64,000 nucleotides of DNA from Skeletonema tropicum (lineage: Eukaryota > Bacillariophyta > Thalassiosirophyceae > Thalassiosirales > Thalassiosiraceae). The stretch lies in assembly GCA_037178625.1 (NCBI GenBank), contig CM074139.1:930001-994000 (forward strand). The letters are read 5' to 3'. Both the position numbers and the translations under genes were made by a program. Numbering within the stretch: the stretch's first letter is position 1; each line of letters opens with the position of its first letter. The notes under the pieces are model-generated. The model was not told where the DNA came from and ran no database searches. It saw nothing but the letters and a program-made list of their open reading frames with translations. Shown piece after piece: positions 18,696-28,542 of the stretch.

Positions 18696-19807
18696 TCAAC
18701 TTCTAGAGAAGGGTGGAAGCTCCCAACAGTGAGCACGTCTCACATTCCGGTTCCGACTGACTAAATGGTTGACGTATAGTTGGGTTTCCACCTCATCGAG
18801 GCCGAGCTTTTGGCATGGAGACGCGACGATTCTTGGATCGAAGTCGTGATGCCCTGCCTGCCTGTGTGCGTTCGTTGACCAGCACGAAACGTAATTCTCC
18901 TGTTCCTCAACTGGACGTTTGCGCAGAGTATCAACATCGACGTCAAGAAGATATCTGGAATCATCGGGAAGTTCATCCTCTGGCGTCAAAAGTATCATTT
19001 CGATTTCATTGAGAAGATGTTTTGATCGCTGTGTAGGTGTAGCCAGAAGTCCATCACGTTTGTGATGAAGACTGACATTGCGATAAATCCATTGTGAATG
19101 GGTAGTAGGATGCGATGGACAAGTTGTTTGAACCATGCCTCACTAGCTAATTCTGCTTGGAGTGGTGACTAAGTAAGAATGCTGCATGTGGGTAGAATGA
19201 GGTGTTTCAGTAAGATGTCTCCATCCAATTAAAATTACATCTTGGCTTCTCGCAACATTCTTCATAACAGGAGACATTGTGCCAAGAGAGTTTAATTCCC
19301 TTTAGTACCCCGTAGGAGAAGATTTTTCGGTAGAAAATGAACAAGTTCAGGATGGCCATATGACTTGAGCATCCACGGTTCGAGATCCTCAATCTGTTCT
19401 TTGTATAATCGGGTACGATCTGGATAAGGACATCAAACGAATGAGAAGCGCGCTCTCCCTTTATACCACAATTCAATACGGGCAGCTATCCTGGACCAGG
19501 TCCATCGACGAGATACCTGATATTTGTCCGGCATACCTCGCACTTGAACCCCACTGCCACAAAAGTTGCTTCTTTGTTTTGTCAGCCATGTCTTATACAT
19601 ATCCCCATGAGTGAGAGCTTGATCACGCGATTCCCAGTCGATTTCATCAAGTTGCTTACCTGAGAGAGGAGCCTGCGTCAGCTGTCCCTCCCAACAATAT
19701 AGGGTTGAGTAAGGACCTTCTTGAAGAATGATAAAGTCACTGTTCCAGTAATCGATTACTGGGACAGTGACTTTATCATTCTTTATTGCTTCGCTTGCCA
19801 ACCTCAA
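18696..19807 (-). pseudogene. C-terminal remnant of reverse-transcriptase-type polyprotein
   Basis: Read leftwards, pieces in different frames keep the order of the C-terminal part of retroelement polyproteins I associate with diatoms. First comes LDEIDWESRDQALTHGDM with WLTKQRSNFCGSG (19807-19433). Then comes a degenerate stretch (19476-19207). Last comes WIYRNVSLHHKRDGL with a long acidic helix region (LLTPEDELPDDSRYLL; 19136-18696). Sequence runs unbroken across 19178, the inner end of the duplicated block. The 19136-18696 piece recurs in the right arm at 32530-32955, with a 15-base shortening there. The polyprotein identity rests on recalled family features. Confidence 0.6.
19724..19783. 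repeat. 60-bp near-perfect palindrome without spacer
   Basis: AAGAATGATAAAGTCACTGT and the bases after it are mirrored about the central ATCGAT, with 29 of 30 pairs matching (one A/G difference) and no loop. It lies inside the retroelement remnant, near the inner end of the left arm. Confidence 0.9.
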
Positions 19808-20395
19808 ACCTCACTGAGGAGGACAGATCCAAGGTTTGTTTCCAACCGTTAACAAAGACAGCAACTCATTCTTTTGGAATGAGACACCGCTGCGGAATGG
19901 CAGCGCCAAGGGAAATTGCTATTGATGTTGACACGCAAGCTTGGCAAGTTCTTCTTACTCATATTGTTCGGGTTTAGTTTGGAGTCAATAATCCTCCAGA
20001 CGTCATCAAAATGTTGCTGTGTCCTTTTCTCCAGATGCTGTACTGCTTTTCCGTAGTATGCTAAGTCTTGTTGGTATTTCTATCTTTCAGACCGTAGATG
20101 ACCATTTTCTTGCCGCAGAGTTGCCGCCGTAGAGACAGGTTTTATCTTCACGTAGTGATTTGACATTACAATTACAGTTACAGTTGCTTGGCTCATCTAC
20201 CATATTCGCATCTATATACCTGCCATGACTTTACTTGACAGGTCTGTTTGTTACAGTTCACCGAGATTTGCGAATGTAGAGTTGGCGCAAGTCATGCTTT
20301 TTGACTAGAGATTATACTAATCATTCCACACCCTGGAGTCGTCCAGAAGTTGGTGCTGGTGCTGCGCCCCATGACCATGACAAAATAAGTAGCAC
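19808..20395. other. no supported gene
   Basis: Short open frames only (for example 19786-19977 plus, 63 codons, no motif). Probably decayed mobile-element DNA beside the palindrome. Confidence 0.4.
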
Positions 20396-20646
20396 GCTTG
20401 CGACGACTGCGAGGAGAGATGATAGCTTGAACCAATGTATCTGCTCTGGCCAAGATAATATTATTACATTTTTTGTTACGCTAAGTAGATTGCTAGACTC
20501 AGGACCATTTGCTCAGCATGCACCCTTTCGTGACATTCTATTCCCATGCGGACCTAAGACCTAAGATACTACCACGAGAAAGTACACCTGCTAAGATAGA
20601 GCTCTCGAGCTACCGAACGTGGAAAAGAAAAATGACACCCACGACA
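20396..20646 (-). repeat. diverged fragment of the tRNA-Asn repeat unit
   Basis: It matches about 17660-17920 of the left copy in the same direction (GACTGCGAGGA-AGATGATAGCTTGAACC ... GCATGCACCCTTTCGTGACA ... AAAATGACACCCAC), with many changes and a deletion. It ends at the same AATGACACCCAC motif that lies near one end of the unit in the other copies. It is a fourth, older member and lacks the tRNA. Confidence 0.75.
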
Positions 20647-20772
20647 ACACAGAACATTCCAAAGTACGAGTACGACCATTCGACACCCATTTCAACCTCC
20701 CAATAGTCTCAGAAGAAGAAGAAGAAGAAGAAGGCCATTATAGATGCAGACTTATCAAAGATCGGATTCGAC

Positions 20773-21237
20773 ATGGTCACATGCAACTCTGATACTTGCC
20801 CTCCATCCCGAGGTGGAAGTTACGCTAAATCAAACAATATCGTCGCATCACGCATTTCGGCAGAGAAGAGCAAATTTCAACTTCAAAGAGGCAGAGATTC
20901 CAATACCAATACATCCCGCACCGACAGCTCCTCATCCTCACAAATAACACTCACCGGAGAGCAAATCACTGGAGAGCTTTTCAATGACAATATGCAAATA
21001 CTAATTTTTGCCATCGGTCGTCTAGGACTCTTCGGATCTACAATAAATTACTTCCTCTACAGCACACCACCAAATGGCAACTACAAAACACTCCACAACA
21101 TCGACAATGTCAAATCCAAATTCCCAAATGCCTCCAACATGGCCAAACAAGCATTCCCAAAAAACCCATCAAACATCCTCGAGCGAGCCGACTCTATTTG
21201 GAAATCAAAGCAACACAATTACCATTATGGGCCCTGA
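20773..21237 (+). CDS. hypothetical 154-residue protein
   Basis: An ATG-started frame of 154 codons. The N-terminal half is Ser/Thr/Arg-rich and looks disordered. A hydrophobic helix follows (ILIFAIGRLGLFGSTINYFL, near residues 76-95), then a Lys/Asn-rich tail (NASNMAKQAFPKNPSNILE). I recognise no family. It lies upstream of the PqiA-like gene on the same strand and outside the duplicated block. It could be a small membrane protein or a chance frame. Confidence 0.4.
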   Translation: MVTCNSDTCPPSRGGSYAKSNNIVASRISAEKSKFQLQRGRDSNTNTSRTDSSSSSQITLTGEQITGELFNDNMQILIFAIGRLGLFGSTINYFLYSTPPNGNYKTLHNIDNVKSKFPNASNMAKQAFPKNPSNILERADSIWKSKQHNYHYGP

Positions 21238-21819
21238 TCCCAGCACCTACTAAAGTACACAAATTTTCGGTTTCGGGAGAACTGTTTGCTCTCTGCAAAC
21301 GGCTCAGGCTCAGCCTCAGCGAGATTCGCTGTGCCCTACTTGCACTCTACGAGGGCAACACAATGGTCCGATAAAAGCGTCATCACTTAATGATGACCAA
21401 ATTACAGTAGAGGTGGCACAACTACCTCTCAACGAAGTGGTTCTCGGTCACCTTCAGAGTCGTCCCAGCCATCCACAGATGCTTTTCTTGTTTACAATAC
21501 CAGTGATACGTAGTTTACCGTAGCACAGGAAACAGAAATAACCAAAGCAAGACCCACAACACAAGGACAAGCTCTCATACTACTTCTACTTACAGTATGC
21601 ATGCAGGCGTGTTACAATACATACCTACATCTACAGCACCACGGACACCCGATAGATAGAACAACACCTCCGACACTATCGGCAAACCAACTATCGCTGG
21701 AGGTAGGAGGAGCAAGGAGCACTGCTGGTGCATAAAATATCATTTTGCGGAGTGGCACAACAACATAACCACATAAAGTTGGTCAACGAGCAGTGAATTA
21801 TCTCACGCAGCGAAATAAT
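21238..21819. other. intergenic, promoter region of the PqiA-like gene
   Basis: I see no coding feature. The downstream start is taken at 21820 because the frame beginning at 21793 starts with GTG. Confidence 0.5.
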
Positions 21820-23700
21820 ATGGACGAAGAAGATAAATCAAATGATCAAGCTGTAGACTCATCATCCTCTGGTGACAAAGCACAAAATTCTGCTCCATCT
21901 ACAAACAAGAGCATCAATGATTACTATGGACATAAAATTGGCTTCTTCCAGACACTGTCTCTTGTCCTCAATGCACTATTGATGGTGTACGCCCAAGTAG
22001 GTCAATCTGGAATAGTCTTGTCTAGTTTAAACCCAAATCCAAACGTACCCGGATTTCAATTTACATCTAACAAAAGCACCGCTGAGGGAGTGTGCAATCG
22101 ACAAGACCTGGAAATTTACAAACAGGATGGGGGGAATGCCAGTCTTCCAGCTCAAGTAGATTACTGTTCTCGATCCTACAACGGGGGATGCATCTTAAAT
22201 GGCACCTGTATCGAAGTTTGTTTTCAGGATTTATATGGCTATTCTTCGAATTGTACAGCTTGTATTCAACCAATGCCATTATGCGGCATTACGTCGGGGT
22301 GTGCTTTAAATTGTATTGCAGATGGTACGGCATCAGCTTGTGTTGAATGTTTGAGGCCATGTATAGATGATTATCATTCATGTACAGGATTGCCCGCGGA
22401 GGAGTTTGCGGTGGAGAATCAGGCTGTTCTTGCTGATGGTCTAGACACTGCAACGATACCAGCAGCAGCGACAGGATCATCAGCTTTGGATGGTACTGCA
22501 AATGTAGTCTCATCCGAGGCTAACACTAACAACAACCAATGCAACAATTTTGATTCCAGTGATGTAGAAAGTTGGTACACAGTTTACAATCTAACTTACG
22601 GCAAAAGTATTGCCGATGCATGGAGAGGAGGTGCCAAATTCCTCGCTATTGTTATCGTTCTCTTCTCTGGCATATGGCCATACGTGAAGAATATCATTTT
22701 GGTGGTTGTTTGGTATATGCCCATGACAATCAAGATGCAAACATTTATCTTATTGTGGTTATCCCGACTTTCAAAGTACACACTGGTAGACGTCTTCGCC
22801 GTAATCGGAGTGATTGTGGGAGTTCAATTACAATTGAATCTAGGTGGAGTGGAAGTTATTACTCGCGCCGAGCCACGATTTGGAATCATTGCCTTCTTCT
22901 TGGCTACTTTGTGGGAGTTTATTCAGATTGAATTGATCAAGTTTATGCATGAGAGGAAGGTGTTTGGAGAGGAAGAAGGAAATTCACAGATGGGAGGAGA
23001 ACGGCTGTTCTTTACTCGGTTGTGGATTCCAGTATTGATGTTACTCGCTACGATTTCATTGTATGTCGTCGGAGCCATGTCCGAATTCATCTACATTGAG
23101 TCGTCAAATGGAAGTGGTGCGATCTGTCTGAAATCTTACAACCTAGTTTCAGTTGGGAACGCTCTAGTCAACGAACTCAGTCTGACCGGAAACATTTCAC
23201 CTGGTCAAACCTGGTTCTTATACTTGGTGTATGTCTTGTTGATTTTGGCATTTCCAGTTCTCACTCACACGATGCAAGTAGCCTTCCTAGTTGCTCGTTA
23301 CAAATCCAAAACGCTCAAAAAGTTTATTAAATGGGCGTCTGCAATCTCGTGCTTTGCTTCTGTGGAAGTACTACTGATTGGAGCTTTTGCCGTAGAGAGC
23401 AAGTTTGAAGAGTTTATCAAATCGATTGCTGGGGACGAGAATACTGACTTGATCGATATCAAGAGTGGCCTGGGCAGCGGTTTCTACATCTTGATTCCTT
23501 ATTGTTTTGTGGCGAGCTTTTTGCAAATGTCGCTCTTGGTGAGGCGTGATGATGCTGCTGCAGAGCTCTCATCGAGGGAAGCAGACGTCAATGTCGTCAC
23601 TGGAATAGGAACTCCATCTGAAGGATTGAATACCGGTGTGGGTAGAGGTAGTGACGACGTAGATAAGAAGAATGAAGTTGAGATTTGGATCCAGGAGTGA
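21820..23700 (+). CDS. PqiA-like multi-pass membrane protein with Cys-rich ectodomain
   Basis: A 626-residue protein. After a hydrophilic N-terminus comes one hydrophobic segment (about residues 40-70, LVLNALLMVYAQVG). A cysteine-rich extracytosolic domain follows at about 80-195, with repeated CxxC-like spacing (CIEVCFQDLYG, CTACIQPMPLCG). The C-terminal half has seven or so helices. There IWPYVKNIILVVVWYMP and LSKYTLVDVFAVIGVIVG resemble the paraquat-inducible protein A family, in which a WPY-type motif precedes a helix with an S-DVF core. Bacterial PqiA proteins are inner-membrane components of lipid-trafficking systems; a membrane-lipid role here is inference. No intron is seen. The C-terminus is acidic and disordered. 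The gene is single copy, between the arms of the duplication. Confidence 0.72.
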   Translation: MDEEDKSNDQAVDSSSSGDKAQNSAPSTNKSINDYYGHKIGFFQTLSLVLNALLMVYAQVGQSGIVLSSLNPNPNVPGFQFTSNKSTAEGVCNRQDLEIYKQDGGNASLPAQVDYCSRSYNGGCILNGTCIEVCFQDLYGYSSNCTACIQPMPLCGITSGCALNCIADGTASACVECLRPCIDDYHSCTGLPAEEFAVENQAVLADGLDTATIPAAATGSSALDGTANVVSSEANTNNNQCNNFDSSDVESWYTVYNLTYGKSIADAWRGGAKFLAIVIVLFSGIWPYVKNIILVVVWYMPMTIKMQTFILLWLSRLSKYTLVDVFAVIGVIVGVQLQLNLGGVEVITRAEPRFGIIAFFLATLWEFIQIELIKFMHERKVFGEEEGNSQMGGERLFFTRLWIPVLMLLATISLYVVGAMSEFIYIESSNGSGAICLKSYNLVSVGNALVNELSLTGNISPGQTWFLYLVYVLLILAFPVLTHTMQVAFLVARYKSKTLKKFIKWASAISCFASVEVLLIGAFAVESKFEEFIKSIAGDENTDLIDIKSGLGSGFYILIPYCFVASFLQMSLLVRRDDAAAELSSREADVNVVTGIGTPSEGLNTGVGRGSDDVDKKNEVEIWIQE

Positions 23701-23875
23701 CCTGAAGATCACAGATAAGCAATGCTTTTGTAGTGTTGGAGAGTAACTTTTTCATAACAAAGCTGATTTGAGTTAAGGTTAAGCCCAAATTCACTCAAGC
23801 AATATTGATTTGTTCTTCAAAAATGGCAAACGCAGTATGTACACGTCTTTCCCAACCAAGGCCTGTCAAGTCCTC

Positions 23876-25742
23876 GGGAAGGACTCTGACTTGATTGTGT
23901 TAGTGGGTGTCATTTTTGTTTTCCACGTTCGGTAGAAGGTGAGATAGCTAGCAGGTGGTACTTTCGTGGTATACTTAGTAGCATACGTGGGAATAGTTGT
24001 CACGAAAGGGTGCATGCTAAGTTAAGTGTAAATGGTCTGACTCTAGCAACTATTTATACTTACTTAGTGAACAGAGTGAACAGAAATTGCAATATTATCT
24101 TGGCCAGAGCAGATACATTGGTTCAAGCTATCATCTTTCCTCGCAGTCGTGGCAGTGGAAATGCTCATAATCATAAAATGCTTCATATTCTTCGACTGTG
24201 TGAAAAATGCAGTTTTGCAGGCGTTGGTGCAATAGCTGCATTACAATTACATTGTTTGCGTATGAGAAAGAGGGCATAGTCTGTACCTCTGCACCTGTAC
24301 CAGAAATATGAATCCATACACTAGCAACTGACAGCTCGCAGCAATTGCCAACTGTTTTCAGCAACATCGACATGAAACACACACAAGTTGTTACTATTAG
24401 ATGGTGTAAAGTTAAAGTGTACAGATTTAGATCAGCCAACTACGACTACGAAGAGTCCCAATTGGGCGTTGAGCAACGAAGGAGGATATACTATATACCG
24501 AAGCTCGACTCAACTGAGGTATAAAGCTTCCAACGGAGGATATACTACCGGAGCACAGTGCTTGACGGAGGTATATCTAAGAGGATGTGGTAGACCGGCG
24601 TGTCCAATGCGGAGGGTCTTGCGCAGCTGAACGATGGTAAGTAAACCAACTCAGACACGAAGCCACTGATGGCTTGCTATGAGGTAGCATCTCAGTAAGA
24701 TTAGGGTGCTGTATCGAAATGGCAGAGGCAAGAAGATGGGTATGCAAAAGCTATGCACATTAGACAGAAGAAGTACTGGCATTCCAATCCTTGTCCTGTA
24801 CCATCTACAGCGTTCAAGAAAAGTGGTTGTCATCCGTAACGAAGTCTTAGAAGTGTAGTGTTCACAAATATATCGCTGTCTTCTGTGAATGCATTTGTAG
24901 GTGTCCTGTTGATTGTCAGTTGATTGCAACTTGTCTGGTTACCTCTAGGTCAGGGGTGGAAAAGTCTCAAAATCAAAAGTCTACCTATGGATACAAAGCA
25001 TTGTCAAGTATCAGTATATGTTTTTATCAATAGTGTAGGTCATTCAAAATGAATTGCTGTAATGCTAATAAAAGAATGGCAACAATTATCTGCATCCTTC
25101 TGCTTGATGAAAGCAACATACATAATAGCTTCCCCTCGCTCTATCTGTGTTACTGTAGAGGCCTCACTTTTGAGTTCTGAAGAAAAAATGCAAAAAAGAA
25201 GCTCTCCGAAAGGGGATCGAACCCTTGACCTCAAGATTAACAGTCTCGCGCTCTACCTACTGAGCTATCAGAGATATTTAGCGATGGAGATGATCGCTAA
25301 CTCGCTTCTTGTGGAGTCGAGATAAATTACAATACATAAACTCAGTTTATTTCTCATGAGACGAGGGCATGCCCCTGGACTCGCTTGTTGCTGTGTGAAT
25401 AGATATCATTTTACAATTAAATAAAGTATAGTTACATAGAATTGTCCCAGTCAATTCACAGTGCAGAATGGAGAACTCATTGTGACTTTTGTGGTCTGTG
25501 GTCTGTGGTCTGTGGTCTGTGGTCTGTGGTGTATCCATTTTGGGTTGGTTGACTTATTTCTTTTCTATCTACAAACCATATGCATATGGCAGCAGCAGCA
25601 CTCTGATCTCTTTTTATGGAGTTCTAACTATCTTGGCCGGATCTTTCGGAGATGTATCTGCCTCTCGTGCTCCTTCTATACCTCTATCTCTCAATAGAGA
25701 TACGAGATACACTTTCTAGAGGTAGACGAAACAATATTTTTC
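23876..25742 (+). repeat. tRNA-Asn repeat unit, central copy
   Basis: A third near-identical copy of the unit, lying between the arms in the same direction as the right-arm copy. Similarity begins at GGGAAGGACT and ends at ACAATATTTTTC. The bases just outside differ from the arms on both sides, so these are the unit's limits in this copy. It has five GTCTGTG units near 25495-25530 and a few substitutions. Confidence 0.85.
25202..25274 (-). tRNA. tRNA-Asn (GTT), central copy
   Basis: This has the same 73-base sequence as the arm copies, read on the minus strand: anticodon loop CTGTTAA, acceptor TCTCTGA/TCGGAGA. It is embedded in the 1.87-kb repeat unit. Confidence 0.93.
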
Positions 25743-28542
25743 CTGACTTTAAGAGCACTTGTGCTGTGACAGCTACCTTTCTGACAATGTGTAAACAATT
25801 CTATTTCCATCATATACAACAGTGTCAATTGACATTACGCATCTTGTTATCTGTGTGTCCTGTGGAATCCTGATTTTGTCAGACCTTGACCACCCAGTGG
25901 CAAATCCTACTCTGCACAAGCAGATCGATGATAATGATATCATTATGATGAAACATTGTCATTGTGAGAGAGTTTAACTCTGCCATCTCCTCTTCAGTTC
26001 TCTGCACTTCCGTGGAGCAAACTGGTGGCCTACTGGTATGACAGGAAACATGCATATGACCATCTTCAATTCGTCGCGGGGGCACTGGCAATAATATTAG
26101 CAATGATATCCAAACCTCCAAACGTCATCGTTGAGAACCATGAGGCTCTCACTCTTCAGCAGGTCGAAGAGGGTATCAAACATTGTCAGCTGCGACTTCG
26201 GTGCTTACTACTCAGGCCTCCGCTTTGCGAAGCGGTACCCAGAGAGGAGCCAACGGATTTCCTTGAAGGCCTCCGCCTCTCCGGGAATACTCAAAAAGGT
26301 ATCTGTCTGAAACAAATTGCTGCTAAGATGGTCTTTTGCTTTTGTTTTTGTTTTTTATGCTGAAGAGGTGGATGTGGATATATTGAACTTCTGCTTCTGG
26401 TACCACAACCAGGTGACATTTCTGTTCCCATTGCCATTGCTCAACTCTCACCGTTTGAATCTGCCAAGGCTAAGGAGTTGTGTTAAGGAGGTAATCATGA
26501 CCAATTGGAATCCATACGTGACAAGTTTAGCCAATGGGTGGCGAAGGTTAGGAACTCGCATTTACAACCCGAATGTGATGCCTGGGTGTGGGTGGCCTAT
26601 CGTCTTCAGATATGGCCAGGAATATGAATAGTCTTGAGACCTTGACTAACAACATGGAGGATTTTTTTCAAGACATTTATTACACTTTGCTACCCTCGTT
26701 AGGTGTTGTCCGCAGCTTCATCTCAAGTTGAGTATTATCTGCTCAAAGTGTCACAAGCACATAAGCACTGGTATTGGTTGTGCAGCTAGAGTCAGAAGAG
26801 ACCACTAGGAACACTGGATATCATGGTTCTACTATGCATTAGCAAGAAGAAGAAGTGGGCTATTCTAAAAGAAGAGGTGATGAGAGCATCGATGATGTGA
26901 CGTCATCTGTGAGAGGATCAACGACGGCAAGACAGTTGTTGCTACTTGACACGTGTGAACAGGAAGGATGACTGTCAGAATGGTATCAGGTACAGTACCG
27001 GAGTCATAGTCCTGTGACACAAAGCCTGAGAAATCTTAATGTGTACATCGACGTAAACTTACTGAACGAGGTGACCGATCGGAGCGAGAGGGAGACCCGG
27101 TTTGAAGCATGAAAGGAGGACGGAAGAAGATGCTAGGACGATAGCTTTTAATACCAAATTAAGCTGGACGTTGGAGCTGTCTGCTCATCTATCCTACCCG
27201 ACTATCGAAGTATTACAAGGAGAAGTCTCCACCATTACGGCTTTGTCTACTACACGATGTTTATTCTTTATTTCATTCTACTAAGTGAGCGCCATGGTTT
27301 TAGTATCTTGTGTAAAGATATGGCCGGAAAATAAGTTCTGCTGAACCGACGATCGCAGAAGATTCGACGTTCAACTTGCGGTAGATAAATGGGACGATTC
27401 CCATTAATCGGGATATGAGTATCTTCAATATCCATAAGTAGTGTACCATTGATGACATACTGGCACGATTGCGGTTGCGCTCATCTGCTTTCTTACATAA
27501 GTTGACATTGACACTTCAGGAAGCTGTTATGTACTGTCCATCAAGCATTTGGAGGTGTTGGTCTGTGGCATATGCCTACAGAACCCCTTATTGAACGATT
27601 GACAATGGTAATAGTGCCAACTCTTGGGAGGAAGTTCAGGGCCGACATGACACGGTGGTTACAGCTTGAAATTGGCAAAGTCTCTCCCCATTTGAAGTAT
27701 CCTATGACATATGGTCGCCTTTGCAACTCACTGTTGGCATAAAATGCTGTGGAGGACAATTCAATAGTCAGGTATTGAATTATACATTGACTCTGTCCAG
27801 ATTCCATTCCCGTTCCCTTGTGAGAATGATATTTGCATCATGGAGTATGTGTCTTCCAACAGGGTTGTACGGGTGAAGATCTGCTTAGCATTAATCGCTG
27901 TTGGAATGCTTTACAACTACTCTTTCTCTCCGATATTGTTACCCTGCGGATGGGTCACATTTTGAGCGCTCCTTGATCTCGAGTCATGACAATACTCCAA
28001 AAATAGAATTGTCGTACGAATTTGCAGTGTCTCTTCCAACTACAATGGATTGTAAACGGTTGGAAGCTTTCTGTTTCTGTATACAAGGGTTAGTGGACCG
28101 AGCAATTCTACATGTCGCTTCTTGGGATGCTGGATAAATACTTCTCATCGCAAGTGGCGCTGGTATTATGATGAAGGTTGTGATCAGTTATATTATAAGA
28201 CTGATTCATCCATTTTCTCCAATTTGGAATAGGAGTGGGTCTGGCAGGACACGATCACAACGCACATACGTTTGTTCGCACGTCGAGGAAAGTCAACATA
28301 TGTACCTTGGGATGCCTACATTGGTTCACAAGCTACCTCACGGAGGATTTGGTGCAACGGCTGTATTTCGGCCCTGCCCTCTTGACACCAAAACCATCAC
28401 CGCCTAACTTCTGGTCTTTTCTTGCTAGTTGGGGCGGGTGGTACTTGGATGTGGAGAGACATCATCGACTCAGCTGCAGACCCATCTTATCTTTTTTTAT
28501 ATACTACATATAACTAGGTTAGTTTAGTAAGGTATTCAGGAA
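25743..28542. other. no supported gene; probably decayed repeat DNA
   Basis: Both strands are cut into frames of 60-112 codons without recognisable domains. A minus-strand stretch near 27440-27290 reads like degraded coding sequence (MDIEDTHIPINGNRPIY), but I cannot name it. Relics of mobile elements are likely, since the region leads into the reverse-transcriptase remnant. Confidence 0.4.

Larger units (their letters stand above)
8353..19178. repeat. left arm of large inverted duplication
   Basis: This block of about 10.8 kb recurs in reverse orientation at 32491-48965. Matching pairs have nearly constant coordinate sums (about 51,653-51,658 for the inner part). Examples are the META/inhibitor gene (14305-15024 with 36629-37348), CDC26 (12076-12560 with 39093-39577) and the tRNA genes. 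The outer edge cuts the 2OG-oxygenase gene after codon 51; the inner edge lies in a retroelement remnant. Between about 11.87 and 15.7 kb I saw no difference between the arms. The outer part carries several percent substitutions and indels. Confidence 0.95.

Noticed and set aside
19786..19977. 63-codon frame just right of the palindrome
   Set aside because: It starts inside the palindrome edge, has no motif, and lies in decayed element DNA.
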